Made by a program: the position numbers and the translations under genes
Shown: piece by piece, positions 16,654-25,614 of the stretch
How the letters are laid out: every line of letters starts with the position of its first letter
Numbering within the stretch: the stretch's first letter is position 1
Assembly: GCF_003626735.1 (NCBI RefSeq)
Contig: NZ_RBHX01000001.1
Coordinates: forward strand, 186,001 to 250,000
Length of the DNA: 64,000 bases
Direction: 5' to 3'
Source of the DNA: Microbacterium sp. CGR2
GTDB lineage: Bacteria > Actinomycetota > Actinomycetes > Actinomycetales > Microbacteriaceae
Notes under the pieces: model-generated
Told to the model about the DNA's origin: nothing
Database searches by the model: none
What the model saw: the letters and a program-made list of their open reading frames with translations, nothing else

Positions 16654-17757
16654 TCAGACCATCTTGGTGACCTGGTCGAACGACAGCTCGACCGGGGTCT
16701 CGCGCTCGAAGAGTGAGACAAGGACGGTGAGCTTGCCGCTCTCCGGCTTGATCTCGCTGATCGAACCCGGCAGGCCCGCGAACGAGCCTTCCTTGATGGT
16801 GATGGTCTCGCCGACCTCGAAGTCGACCTCTGCCGGCAGCGGACGAGCCACAGCGAGCCCACCCTTGGAGGCGATGTTCTTCGCCGTCGGGAGGTCCTTG
16901 ACCTCGACGAGGGACTTCAGCATGTTGAAGGCCTCTTCGAAGCGCAACGGCGTCGGGTTGTGAGCGTTGCCCACGAAGCCGGTGACACCGGGCGTGTGAC
17001 GCACGACCGACCAGGTGTCTTCGGTGAGCTCCATGCGCACCAGCACGTAGCCGGGGATGCGCACGCGGGTGACCATCTTGCGCTGGCCGTTCTTGATCTC
17101 GACGACATCTTCCATCGGGACCTCGACCTGGTAGATCTCGTCCTCGACCTCGAGCGTCGACTTGCGCTGCTCGATGTTGGCCTTCACCTTGCGCTCGAAC
17201 CCGGCGTAGGAGTGGATGACGTACCACTTGCCGGGGAGCATGCGCAGGTCCATGCGGAACGCCTCGTACGGGTCTTCCTCAGCGTCCTCGTCAGCCTCAC
17301 CTTCGGCGGCGGCATCTTCGTCGGCCTCGCCATCGGCGGCGGCGTCTTCGTCGGCGGCGTCGACCGCGTCGGCGTCATCCGCCGGAGCGTCGTCGTCGCC
17401 GTTCACGTCGGGGCCGTCGTACGGGGCGACTTCATCAGCCGCCGCAGCTTCGTTCTCTGCGGCCTCTTCGGCCACGGAGTCGTTGAGGACCTCTGCGGCA
17501 GCCTCGGTCTCGGCCGTTTCGTCCAGGTTGAGGGCGTCGTTCACGATCGCATCAGCCTCCGGGTCGTCGATGTCGATGTCGATGTCATCTTCGATGCTCT
17601 CCTCGTCGTCGTTCTCGACGTGGACGGCGACGTGCTCGGCCGGGGTGACCGAGAGCTCCTCCGCGGCGAGGACGTTGCCCTCCTGAGCCTCGTCCTCTTC
17701 GCTGGACTGCTCTGCGGCGGTCGCCCAGTCGGCGTCGTCGGAATATCGTTCAGACAC
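16654..17757 (-). CDS. nusG: Transcription termination/antitermination protein NusG with long acidic N-terminal extension
   Basis: Binds RNA polymerase to modulate pausing and links it to Rho or ribosomes. The NGN domain occupies about residues 176-285 ([20 protein letters not shown], then [20 protein letters not shown] and TPGVTGFVG) and the KOW domain about 312-367. The first 165 residues are an extra acidic, Ala/Glu/Asp-rich disordered segment with near-repeats of GEADEDAAA; actinobacterial NusG proteins commonly have such extensions but this is long (367 residues against about 180 in E. coli). secE lies 42 nt upstream. Confidence 0.96.
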   Translation of the reverse strand: MSERYSDDADWATAAEQSSEEDEAQEGNVLAAEELSVTPAEHVAVHVENDDEESIEDDIDIDIDDPEADAIVNDALNLDETAETEAAAEVLNDSVAEEAAENEAAAADEVAPYDGPDVNGDDDAPADDADAVDAADEDAAADGEADEDAAAEGEADEDAEEDPYEAFRMDLRMLPGKWYVIHSYAGFERKVKANIEQRKSTLEVEDEIYQVEVPMEDVVEIKNGQRKMVTRVRIPGYVLVRMELTEDTWSVVRHTPGVTGFVGNAHNPTPLRFEEAFNMLKSLVEVKDLPTAKNIASKGGLAVARPLPAEVDFEVGETITIKEGSFAGLPGSISEIKPESGKLTVLVSLFERETPVELSFDQVTKMV

Positions 17758-17799
17758 GTTGTTTCTTCTCCATAGCTGCGGCGTGAGCCGCGGGCGTCA

Positions 17800-18060
17800 T
17801 CAGTCGGGGATTCCGAAAACCCAATGCGTCACGAACGCGAACAGGGTGTCCAAGCCGTAGACGATGCCCATGACGATCACGACGAAGACGAGCACCACCG
17901 CGGTGAACTTGAACAGCTCCTTGCGAGTCGGCGTGACGACCTTGCGCAGTTCGGAGATGACCTGACGGATGAACAGGGCGATGCTGCCGAAGAAGCCGAG
18001 CTTCTTCTCACGGGTAGCGCCGGCCGCGGCCAGCTCGCCGCGCGGTTCGTCCTGATCCAT
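17800..18060 (-). CDS. secE: Preprotein translocase subunit SecE
   Basis: Essential clamp subunit of the SecYEG channel, 86 residues, with a single membrane span near residues 51-74 and the conserved amphipathic segment FIRQVISELRKVVTPTRKEL before it. One span and this length are normal for actinobacteria. It lies between tRNA-Trp and nusG on the same strand, the conserved bacterial order. Confidence 0.95.
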   Translation of the reverse strand: MDQDEPRGELAAAGATREKKLGFFGSIALFIRQVISELRKVVTPTRKELFKFTAVVLVFVVIVMGIVYGLDTLFAFVTHWVFGIPD

Positions 18061-18080
18061 CCTGAATGTACCTTTCGTGT

Positions 18081-18097
18081 GTCAGCGTTGCGCTGAC
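18081..18097 (-). other. Small hairpin between tRNA-Trp and secE
   Basis: A perfect 7-bp stem (GTCAGCG, 18081-18087, with 18091-18097) and 3-nt loop directly follow the tRNA 3' end. It could guide tRNA processing or weak termination before secE. Confidence 0.45.
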
Positions 18098-18100
18098 GCG

Positions 18101-18173
<73 letters not shown>

Positions 18174-18362
18174 AGAGACTGTGAAGCCTCGGGGGTGTCC
18201 TCTCCACTCTGCCACCGAACTGCGACCGAAAGGTCCCAGGCACGGCGAAAGAATGCAGACAACAACTGCTGAACCAGCATACGGCATCCTTCCGGTGAAG
18301 CCGAACGGGGGCCGGGTGAGACTTCCCAACCGCCCGTCATGCCGGCAGGTGCCGCGGGGTCA

Positions 18363-20087
18363 TCAGAAGAGTTGACGCCAGTTCGCGCGCGCGAGGTCCA
18401 GCAGTTCATCACCGCGACCCGACATGACGGTGCGGATGGCGTAGAGCGCGAAACCCTTGACCTGCGCGGCCTCGATCGCCGGCGGCATCGACAGCTCCTG
18501 CCGCTCGGTGACCACGTCGAGCAAGGCGGGCCCGTCGTGTGCGAGCACTTCGCGGACGGCGTCCGGAAGGTCCTCACTGCGCTCCACCCGACGCGCGAAG
18601 ATTCCCATCGCCTCCGCGATCGCCGCGAAGCTGGGGTTCTGGAGTCCGGTCGCGTAGGTGACCAGGCCCGCGGCCTTCATCTCGAGCTCGACGAAGTTCA
18701 GAGAGGAGTTGTTCACCACGACCGTCTTCACGGGCAGGCCGTTCTGCGTGAGGGTCAGCAGCTCCCCGAGCATCATCGAGAGCCCGCCGTCCCCGGCGAG
18801 GGCCACGACCTGACGCCCGGGATGGGCGACCTGCGCCCCGATGCCGTGGAGCAGCGCGTTCGCCATCGATCCGTGGGTGAACGACCCGATGAGCCGGCGG
18901 TTCTCCGTCATCGACAGGTACCGGGCTGCCCACACCGTCGGGGAGCCGACATCGGCGGTGAAGATCGCATCGTCGGATGCCTGCTCGTCCAGCAGGCGTG
19001 CGAGGTACTGCGGGTGGATCGGGCGATCGCCCTTCGTCGGCACCGCGAGTTCGTCGAGCTTCGCCCGGGTCTTCCGGTAGTGCGCGATGGCGTCGTCGAG
19101 GTGGCCGCGGTCGTCCCTGGATGCCAACCGCGGGAGCAGGGCTTCTGCTGTGGCCCGCACGTCGCCGACGAGACCCAGATCGAGTGGATGCCGCTTGCCG
19201 AGCTGCTCGCCGCGGATGTCGACCTGGATGGTCGTGGCGTGCTCCGGATAGAACTGCTCGTAGGGGAAGTCACTTCCCAGCACGAGCAGCGCGTCGGCAG
19301 CCTCCATCGCTCGGAAGCCGGACGCGAAGCCGAGGAGGCCGGTCATCCCGACGTCGAAGGGGTTGTCGTACTCGATGAATTCCTTGCCGCGCAGCGCATG
19401 CACGATCGGAGCGCCGAGTCGGTCTGCCAGGGCGATGACCTCGTCGTGCGCTCCTTCGACGCCGGCGCCCGCCAGGATGGTGACCTTCTTCGCGGCGTTC
19501 AGCAGCGTCGCGGCCTTCTCGAGCTCGGCGCCGCTGGGAACGACCACGGGACGCGTCCGCTCGATCACGACACTGCGATTGTCGTCGATGTCGGAGAGGG
19601 CCACGTCTCCGGGGATGACGAGGACGGCGACGCCCCGCTTCTCGATCGCGGCTCGCATCGCGATCTCCAGCAGGCGCGGCATCTGCTTCGGGTCCGCGAC
19701 GTACTCGACGTAGACGCTGCACTCGCGGAACAGCTCCTGCGGGTGCGTCTCCTGGAAGTATCCGGTGCCGATCTCGGTCGTCGGGATGTGTGCGGCGATC
19801 GCCAGGACCGGCACGCGCGAGCGATTCGCGTCGTACAGGCCGTTGATCAGGTGCAGGTTGCCCGGACCGCAGGAACCTGCGACGACGGCGAGCTGCCCGG
19901 TGGTCGCGGCATCCGCGGCGGCGGCGAAAGCCGCGGCCTCCTCGTGCCGCACGTGCACCCAGCGGATCGTCCCGTCCTTGCGGAGCGCGTCCGTGAAGCC
20001 GTTCAGCGAATCGCCGGGGAGCCCGTACACGTGCTCGATCCCGTTGGCGTGCAGAGTCTTGACGATGTTCTCAGCGACATTGGCCAT
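18363..20087 (-). CDS. poxB: Pyruvate:quinone oxidoreductase (pyruvate oxidase PoxB/Pqo type)
   Basis: Thiamine-diphosphate and FAD enzyme, 574 residues, that decarboxylates pyruvate to acetate and CO2 and passes electrons to quinones at the membrane. Seen features are the N-terminal TPP domain with HEEAAAFAAAADA (catalytic Glu), the central FAD/nucleotide domain, and the C-terminal TPP-binding motif GDGGLSMMLGELLTLTQNG ending in NN. Length matches Corynebacterium Pqo. It stands alone, divergent from the DedA gene. In this genome the acetate could feed the glyoxylate genes at 34-37 kb. Confidence 0.93.
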   Translation of the reverse strand: MANVAENIVKTLHANGIEHVYGLPGDSLNGFTDALRKDGTIRWVHVRHEEAAAFAAAADAATTGQLAVVAGSCGPGNLHLINGLYDANRSRVPVLAIAAHIPTTEIGTGYFQETHPQELFRECSVYVEYVADPKQMPRLLEIAMRAAIEKRGVAVLVIPGDVALSDIDDNRSVVIERTRPVVVPSGAELEKAATLLNAAKKVTILAGAGVEGAHDEVIALADRLGAPIVHALRGKEFIEYDNPFDVGMTGLLGFASGFRAMEAADALLVLGSDFPYEQFYPEHATTIQVDIRGEQLGKRHPLDLGLVGDVRATAEALLPRLASRDDRGHLDDAIAHYRKTRAKLDELAVPTKGDRPIHPQYLARLLDEQASDDAIFTADVGSPTVWAARYLSMTENRRLIGSFTHGSMANALLHGIGAQVAHPGRQVVALAGDGGLSMMLGELLTLTQNGLPVKTVVVNNSSLNFVELEMKAAGLVTYATGLQNPSFAAIAEAMGIFARRVERSEDLPDAVREVLAHDGPALLDVVTERQELSMPPAIEAAQVKGFALYAIRTVMSGRGDELLDLARANWRQLF

Positions 20088-20236
20088 GCTCCGACCCTAC
20101 GCCCGGGCACCGGCCACGGCGCCGGTCCTGCCGAGACCACCGCACCGCGACCCGGCACCAGTATTACGGTTTTCCCCACCGTGCCGGGGTGCCATCCGCA
20201 GTGACGCCCGCGGCATCCGTCCGTAGCGTCGAGAGC

Positions 20237-20875
20237 ATGGACAGCTCCGGGAATCTGAACGTCTTCGCCGAATGGGCGATCTCTCTCATGGAAGCTCTCG
20301 GCAGCGTGGGCGCGGGTGTGGCCGTCGCGGTGGAGAACCTCTTCCCGCCGATCCCCAGCGAGGTCGTCCTGCCGCTCGCGGGCTTCACCGCGAGTCAGGG
20401 GTCCATCGTGCTGTGGGAGGTGCTCCTCTGGACGATCGTCGGCTCGGTGGTGGGCGCCCTGGCGCTCTACGGTCTGGGCGCCTGGCTGGGTCCCGTCCGG
20501 CTCCGGCGAATCGTCGACCGGATGCCGCTGATGAAGGTGAGCGACGTCGATCGGGCCGACGAGTGGTTCGCCCGACACGGCAGGAAGGCGGTCTTCTTCG
20601 GGCGAATGATCCCGATCTTCCGCAGCCTCATCTCGATCCCTGCAGGAATCCAGCGGATGCCGCTGCTGCAGTTCACCCTTCTGACGGCAGCGGGCAGCGC
20701 CATCTGGAACACCGTGTTCGTGATGGCCGGGTTCCTGCTCGGTGAGCAGTGGCACCTGATCGAGCAGTATGCCGACGTTCTGCAGATCGTCGTCATCGCG
20801 ACCGTGGTGATCGCCGTGTGCGCGTTCGTCCTGGTCAGGATCCGCCAGCGGACCCAGGGCACAATGGAGACATGA
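20237..20875 (+). CDS. DedA-family membrane protein
   Basis: Integral membrane protein of 212 residues with the DedA (SNARE-associated/VTT) signature: ENLFPPIPSEVVLPLAGF in the first half and FGRMIPIFRSLISIPAGIQRMP in the second, with several spans. DedA proteins are needed for membrane homeostasis and some flip undecaprenyl phosphate or lipids. TAGCGT lies 7 nt before the ATG (leaderless candidate). Its stop overlaps the start of the histidine-kinase gene (ATGA), placing it first in a three-gene operon with the two-component pair. Confidence 0.9.
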   Translation: MDSSGNLNVFAEWAISLMEALGSVGAGVAVAVENLFPPIPSEVVLPLAGFTASQGSIVLWEVLLWTIVGSVVGALALYGLGAWLGPVRLRRIVDRMPLMKVSDVDRADEWFARHGRKAVFFGRMIPIFRSLISIPAGIQRMPLLQFTLLTAAGSAIWNTVFVMAGFLLGEQWHLIEQYADVLQIVVIATVVIAVCAFVLVRIRQRTQGTMET

Positions 20876-22011
20876 CGTCTCCCGCCGCCGACGTCCCGCA
20901 CCCCCGCCCGATCGGGCGGGACGTGGTGCGGATGCTCGTCGGCACGGCGGCGGGCGTGGGGATGCTGGTGCCGACACTGGTCGCCCTCGTCACGGCACCG
21001 CGACAACCCGCCCCGTGGGTCGTGCGAGCACTGGCGAGCCGGCTCACCTGGTCGGACGGCGTCCCGCGTCCGAGCGCGCCTCCGGCAGCCAGAGTGCGCG
21101 GGCTGCTCGCCCTCGTGGCACTGCTGCAGCTCGTGGCGCTGTGCATCCTCGTCCTGCTCGTGATGGGCGCGACCGTCAGCGTGCAGATGCTCGCGGCCGC
21201 AGCGACCGGCGGCCCGGTCGCGTTGTTCAGCGCCGCCCCTGGTCGGGTGACCTGGACCACCGTCGGCTTCTTCGTGCTCCCGGGTCTCGTGCTGCTCTTC
21301 CTCGGGCTCTCCGGGCTCGGCGGCATCGGCTGGCTCGAGCGGCGCGCGTGGCAGTCCTTCCAGCGCCCCGGAGCGGGCGAGCTCTCACAGGAGGTCGTGC
21401 GGCTGCACGCGACGCTGGACGAGGTCGTCGCGGCCGTCGATGCGGAACGCCGACGCATCGAGCGGGACATCCATGACGGAGTCCAGCAGCGTGTGGTGGC
21501 GCTGTCGATCCTGCTCGCCCGCGCGGAGCGAGCCGATGACGCGGACTCCCCCGGACTCCTGCGCACGGCACGGGCGGAGACTCAGCACATCCTCGACGAC
21601 CTCCGCGGTGTGGCCTGGCGCACCTACCCGGCGATGCTGCAGCGCGACGGGCTCGTCGTCGCTCTGCAGGCTCTCCGGGACCGTGTGGCGATGCCGGTGC
21701 ACCTCGACGTCGATGCGGAGGGCATCACCGCGGACCGCGCCGCCGAGACCGCCGCATACTTCGTCGCCAGCGAAGCGGTGACCAATGCGATCAAGCACGC
21801 TGAGGCCAGCGCGATCCACATCCGCGTGCACGGCGAGGCCGGCCGGCTGACGGTCGTCGTCGAGGACGACGGCGTCGGCGGCGCCGACCCGTCCGGGCCC
21901 GGGCTCTCGGGCATCGCCACCCGGGTCGCCGCCCGCGACGGCCTGCTTCGGGTGCGCAGCCCGGCGGGCGGCCCGACCACCATCGAGGCGGTGATCCCGT
22001 GCGCATCGTGA
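20872..22011 (+). CDS. NarL-type sensor histidine kinase
   Basis: Membrane kinase of 379 residues. Four hydrophobic spans (about 21-41, 78-110, 110-120 region and 127-150) are followed by a HisKA_3 dimerisation motif RRRIERDIHDGVQQRVVALS with phospho-acceptor His201, then a HATPase domain with the N box (SEAVTNAIKHAEAS) and G box (DDGVGGADPSGPGLSG). No separate extracellular sensor domain is seen, so the signal is likely sensed in the membrane. It is coupled to DedA by ATGA overlap and to the regulator by a 13-nt overlap. Confidence 0.93.
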   Translation: MTSPAADVPHPRPIGRDVVRMLVGTAAGVGMLVPTLVALVTAPRQPAPWVVRALASRLTWSDGVPRPSAPPAARVRGLLALVALLQLVALCILVLLVMGATVSVQMLAAAATGGPVALFSAAPGRVTWTTVGFFVLPGLVLLFLGLSGLGGIGWLERRAWQSFQRPGAGELSQEVVRLHATLDEVVAAVDAERRRIERDIHDGVQQRVVALSILLARAERADDADSPGLLRTARAETQHILDDLRGVAWRTYPAMLQRDGLVVALQALRDRVAMPVHLDVDAEGITADRAAETAAYFVASEAVTNAIKHAEASAIHIRVHGEAGRLTVVVEDDGVGGADPSGPGLSGIATRVAARDGLLRVRSPAGGPTTIEAVIPCAS

Positions 22012-22655
22012 TCGCCGAGGACTCTGCGCTGCTGCGCGAGGGCATCGCGCAGCTGCTGACTGCCGAAGGCCACCAGGTGGTCGCTGCGGTGGCCGACGCC
22101 GACGCGCTGATGCGCGCGCTGGGTGTCGAGGAGCCCGACCTGGTGATCGTCGACGTGCGGATGCCGCCGGAGTACGTGGACGAGGGCATCCGCGCCGCGC
22201 TCCAGATCAGAGAGCAGCATCCCGACGTCGCCGTCCTCGTGCTGTCGCAGCACGTCGAGCGGCGCTACGCCCGCGAGCTGCTCGACGGGCGCGGAGGCGT
22301 CGGGTACCTGCTGAAGGACCGGATCTCGGACATCTCCGGATTCCTCGACGCGATCGTGCGGGTCACGGAAGGGGGCGTGGCCTTCGACCCCGAGGTCATC
22401 CGCCGACTCATCGCCGACCGGTCCGGTCCCGATCCGCGCCTGTCGGCATTGAGCGAGCGCGAGAGCGCCGTGCTCGAACTCATCGCCGAGGGGCACAGCA
22501 ACGCCGCGATCGCCGAGCGTCTGCACATGAGTCAGAGCGGTGTCGAGAAGCACATCAACACCATCTTCACGAAGCTCGGCGTGGCCTCCGGCTCCGGGGT
22601 CAACCGGCGCGTTCTCGCAGTCCTCGCGCACCTCGATCAGTCGGGCGACGACTGA
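21999..22655 (+). CDS. NarL/FixJ-family response regulator
   Basis: Response regulator of 218 residues starting with GTG inside the end of the kinase gene. The receiver has the acidic pair ED (7-8), phosphorylation site Asp52 (VIVDVRMPP) and a conserved Lys (YLLKD). The C-terminal LuxR-type helix-turn-helix (ALSERESAVLELIAEGHSNA...) covers about residues 146-205. It is the partner of the adjacent kinase. Targets are unknown; dedA in the same operon is a possible one. A strong hairpin follows the stop. Confidence 0.94.
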   Translation: MRIVIAEDSALLREGIAQLLTAEGHQVVAAVADADALMRALGVEEPDLVIVDVRMPPEYVDEGIRAALQIREQHPDVAVLVLSQHVERRYARELLDGRGGVGYLLKDRISDISGFLDAIVRVTEGGVAFDPEVIRRLIADRSGPDPRLSALSERESAVLELIAEGHSNAAIAERLHMSQSGVEKHINTIFTKLGVASGSGVNRRVLAVLAHLDQSGDD

Positions 22656-22687
22656 CGGCGCGCACCCGCTCGATCCGTGCACAGACG

Positions 22688-22722
22688 GAGGAAGGGCGGA
22701 TGCCGAGCACCCGCCCTTCCTC
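22688..22722. terminator. Bidirectional terminator between response regulator and aldehyde dehydrogenase genes
   Basis: A perfect 12-bp stem (22688-22699 with 22711-22722) with an 11-nt loop lies between two convergent genes. T-rich bases flank the right arm. Confidence 0.8.
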
Positions 22723-22729
22723 TTCCGGG

Positions 22730-24094
22730 TCAGCCGATGCGGATGAGCTTCTTGTTGACGAACTCGTCGGCCGCGAGGTGTCCGAGTTCGCGCGCCGTAC
22801 CGCTGCGCTTGATACCGCCGAACGGCAGCTCCGGGCTGTCGGCGAGGACGAGGTTCACGTAGACCATGCCGGCCTCGATGCGGTCGGCCACGCGCTCGGC
22901 CTGCTCGGCATCGGTCGTGAAGACGTAGGACCCGAGCCCGAAGGTGGTGTCGTTCGCGAGGGCGACCGCCGCATCCTCATCGGCGACCCGATAGACGACC
23001 GCAGCCGGGCCGAAGAGCTCTTCGCGGTACACGTTCATCGCCGGAGTGACGTCGGCCAGCACCGTCGGCGCGAAGAACGCCCCCTCCCGGGTTCCGCCGG
23101 TGAGGAGGGTCGCACCCTGTTCGAGAGCCTGGTCGATCTGCTTCTGCAGGTTCTCCGCCGCCGCTTCCGAGGAGACCGGTCCGAGCACGGTGTCTTCGAG
23201 CATCGGGTCGGTCGCTTCGATCGCACCCATCGCCGCGGTGAACTTCTCCACGAACGTGTCGTACAGCTCGTCGACGATGATGAAGCGCTTGGCCCCGTTG
23301 CACGCCTGACCGTTGTTGTCGAGGCGGGCATCGACGCCGGCCTGCACCGTCGCGTCGAGGTCGTCGGTGGACAGGACGATGAAGGGGTCGGACCCGCCCA
23401 GCTCCAGCGCGACCTTCTTGAGGTGGCGTCCTGCGACCTCCGCGACGGCGGCACCGGCGCGCTCCGACCCCGTGAGCGAGACGCCCTGCACGCGCGGGTC
23501 GGCGATCATCTTCGCGATCTGCTCGTTCGTGGCCAGGACGTTCTGGTACGCACCGGGCGGGAAGCCGGCCTCGTCGTAGATCGCCGCGATCGCGGTCGAC
23601 GACTCGGGGCACTGCGGTGCCGGCTTCAACAGGATCGTGTTGCCCACGATCAGGTTGGGAGCTGCGAAGCGCACGATCTGGTAGGCCGGGAAGTTCCACG
23701 GCATGATGCCGACGAGCGGTCCGAGGGACGAGCGCCGGATGATCGCCGACCCCTCTCCGAGGATGTCGATCGGCTGGTCGGCCATGATCGACTCCGCGTG
23801 GTCGGCGTAGTACTCGGCGATGTCGGCGGCGAAGTCGACCTCTCCGAGGGCTGCCTCGCGGGGCTTGCCCATCTCCCGGACGAAGATGTCGGCGAGCTGT
23901 TCCCGGTGCTCCCGGTGCAGTTCCGCGACCCGGCGAACGAGGGCAGCCCGTTCGGCGACGGTCGTCGAACGCGACCACTCGCGGTGCGCACGATCGGCGG
24001 CCGCGACGGCCTCTTCGATCTGCGCGTCGGTGAAGGTGTCGAAGGAGGCCAGCGTCTCTCCGGTGGCGGGATTGACGACGGTGTAGTCGGTCAT
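22730..24094 (-). CDS. gabD1: Succinate-semialdehyde dehydrogenase family protein (GabD1 type)
   Basis: NAD(P)-dependent aldehyde dehydrogenase, 454 residues, expected to oxidise succinate semialdehyde to succinate. Catalytic residues are visible: Glu231 in ALELGGSDPF and Cys265 in NNGQACNGAKRF, and the PWNFP motif of the family at about 132-136. The NNGQxCxxAKR context is characteristic of the shorter GabD1 group. It is one of two paralogues side by side at the end of a putrescine/GABA cluster, so one may instead oxidise 4-aminobutanal. Which is which cannot be decided from sequence. Confidence 0.88.
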   Translation of the reverse strand: MTDYTVVNPATGETLASFDTFTDAQIEEAVAAADRAHREWSRSTTVAERAALVRRVAELHREHREQLADIFVREMGKPREAALGEVDFAADIAEYYADHAESIMADQPIDILGEGSAIIRRSSLGPLVGIMPWNFPAYQIVRFAAPNLIVGNTILLKPAPQCPESSTAIAAIYDEAGFPPGAYQNVLATNEQIAKMIADPRVQGVSLTGSERAGAAVAEVAGRHLKKVALELGGSDPFIVLSTDDLDATVQAGVDARLDNNGQACNGAKRFIIVDELYDTFVEKFTAAMGAIEATDPMLEDTVLGPVSSEAAAENLQKQIDQALEQGATLLTGGTREGAFFAPTVLADVTPAMNVYREELFGPAAVVYRVADEDAAVALANDTTFGLGSYVFTTDAEQAERVADRIEAGMVYVNLVLADSPELPFGGIKRSGTARELGHLAADEFVNKKLIRIG

Positions 24095-24119
24095 GTCATG
24101 TCCTCTCGTCGGATACCGG

Positions 24120-25586
24120 TCAGGAGACCGGGATCAGTGTGTACTTGGTGGACAGGTACTCGTGGATGCCCTCGAAACCGCCCTCGCGCCCGACACCGGA
24201 CTGCTTCACCCCGCCGAAGGGGGCGGCCGCGTTGGAGACGACGCCCACGTTGAGACCCATCATGCCGGTCTCGAGCTTGTCGATCATCCGCTGCCCGCGC
24301 TGCAGGTTCTCGGTGAAGACGTAGGAGACGAGCCCGTACTCGGTGTCGTTCGCGAGCCGCACGGCCTCGTCCTCGGACTCGAAGGTGGCGATGGCGAGCA
24401 CCGGACCGAAGATCTCCTCCCGGAGAATCGCCGATCCTGCCACGACGTCGGTGAGGACGGTCGGCTCGTAGAACGTGCCGGTGCCTTCGACCGCTTTGCC
24501 GCCGGCGAGAAGAGTCGCTCCGCGCTCGACGGCGTCACCGACCAGTTCGGCCGCTTTGGCGACGGCACCCGCATCGATGAGCGGGCCGATCGCCACGCCC
24601 TCTTCCGTGCCGCGACCGATCTTCATCTCGTTGACCCGGTCGGTGACGCGACGGGCGAACTCGTCAGCCACATCGACGTGCACGATGAAGCGGTTCGCCG
24701 CCGTGCAGGCCTGGCCGATGTTGCGGAACTTCGCCGCGAGGGCGCCGTCCACCGCCTTGTCGAGATCGGCGTCGTCGAACACCACGAACGGCGCGTTGCC
24801 ACCGAGTTCCATCGACACCCGGAGCACGCCCTCCGCGGCCTGTGCGATGAGCTTGCGGCCGACCTCGGTCGATCCGGTGAAGGAGAGCTTGCGCAGACGC
24901 GGGTCGGCGATGATCGGTGCCGACAGCGCCGACGACTTCGAGGTCTGCACGACGTTCACGACACCGGCGGGGAGGCCCGCTTCCACGAGCAGCTTCGTGA
25001 AGAACATCGTCGTCAGCGGGGTCAGGGCCGGTGGCTTGATCACGACCGTGCACCCGGCCGCGAGCGCCGGAGCGATCTTGCGCGTCGCCATGGCGAACGG
25101 GAAGTTCCACGGCGTCACGAAGAACGACGGTCCGACCGGTCGCTGCGACACGACCATGTGCCCGGTGCCTTCCGGGTTGATGCCGTAACGGCCGCTGATG
25201 CGCACGGCCTCCTCGCTGAACCAGCGCAGGAACTCGCCGCCGTACCCGACCTCGCCGCGCGCCTCGGCGAGCGGCTTGCCCATCTCGAGCGTCATCAACA
25301 GTGCCAGGTCCTCCTTGTGCACCTGCACGAGGTCGAAGGCCCGACGGAGGATCTCGCTGCGCACCCGCGGTGCGGTCGCCGCCCAGGATTCCTGGGCTTC
25401 GACAGCGGCGTCCAGCGCGCGGATGCCGTCGGCCGGCGTCGCGTCGGCGATCGTGCGGATGACGGAGCCGGTCGACGGGTCCTGCACGTCGAAGGTGCCG
25501 CCGGTCTCGGCATCGGTCCACTCGCCGCCGATGAAGAGGCCGGTGGGGATGCTGTCGAGCAGGGTCTGCTCGGACTGAGTGCTCAT
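24120..25586 (-). CDS. gabD2: Succinate-semialdehyde dehydrogenase family protein (GabD2/DavD type)
   Basis: Second aldehyde dehydrogenase, 488 residues, of the longer GabD/DavD group. Catalytic Glu260 (SMELGGNAPF) and Cys294 (FRNIGQACTAANRF) are present, as is TPWNFPFAM (about 158-166). The start at 25586 fits MSTQSEQ with an AGAAAGAGAA box; a longer frame reading is not supported. Within this cluster it could oxidise succinate semialdehyde or 4-aminobutanal. It follows the permease gene by 28 nt, so it is likely co-transcribed. Confidence 0.88.
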   Translation of the reverse strand: MSTQSEQTLLDSIPTGLFIGGEWTDAETGGTFDVQDPSTGSVIRTIADATPADGIRALDAAVEAQESWAATAPRVRSEILRRAFDLVQVHKEDLALLMTLEMGKPLAEARGEVGYGGEFLRWFSEEAVRISGRYGINPEGTGHMVVSQRPVGPSFFVTPWNFPFAMATRKIAPALAAGCTVVIKPPALTPLTTMFFTKLLVEAGLPAGVVNVVQTSKSSALSAPIIADPRLRKLSFTGSTEVGRKLIAQAAEGVLRVSMELGGNAPFVVFDDADLDKAVDGALAAKFRNIGQACTAANRFIVHVDVADEFARRVTDRVNEMKIGRGTEEGVAIGPLIDAGAVAKAAELVGDAVERGATLLAGGKAVEGTGTFYEPTVLTDVVAGSAILREEIFGPVLAIATFESEDEAVRLANDTEYGLVSYVFTENLQRGQRMIDKLETGMMGLNVGVVSNAAAPFGGVKQSGVGREGGFEGIHEYLSTKYTLIPVS

Positions 25587-25614
25587 GGATTCTCTTTCTG
25601 TGAGAGGAAGGTGG

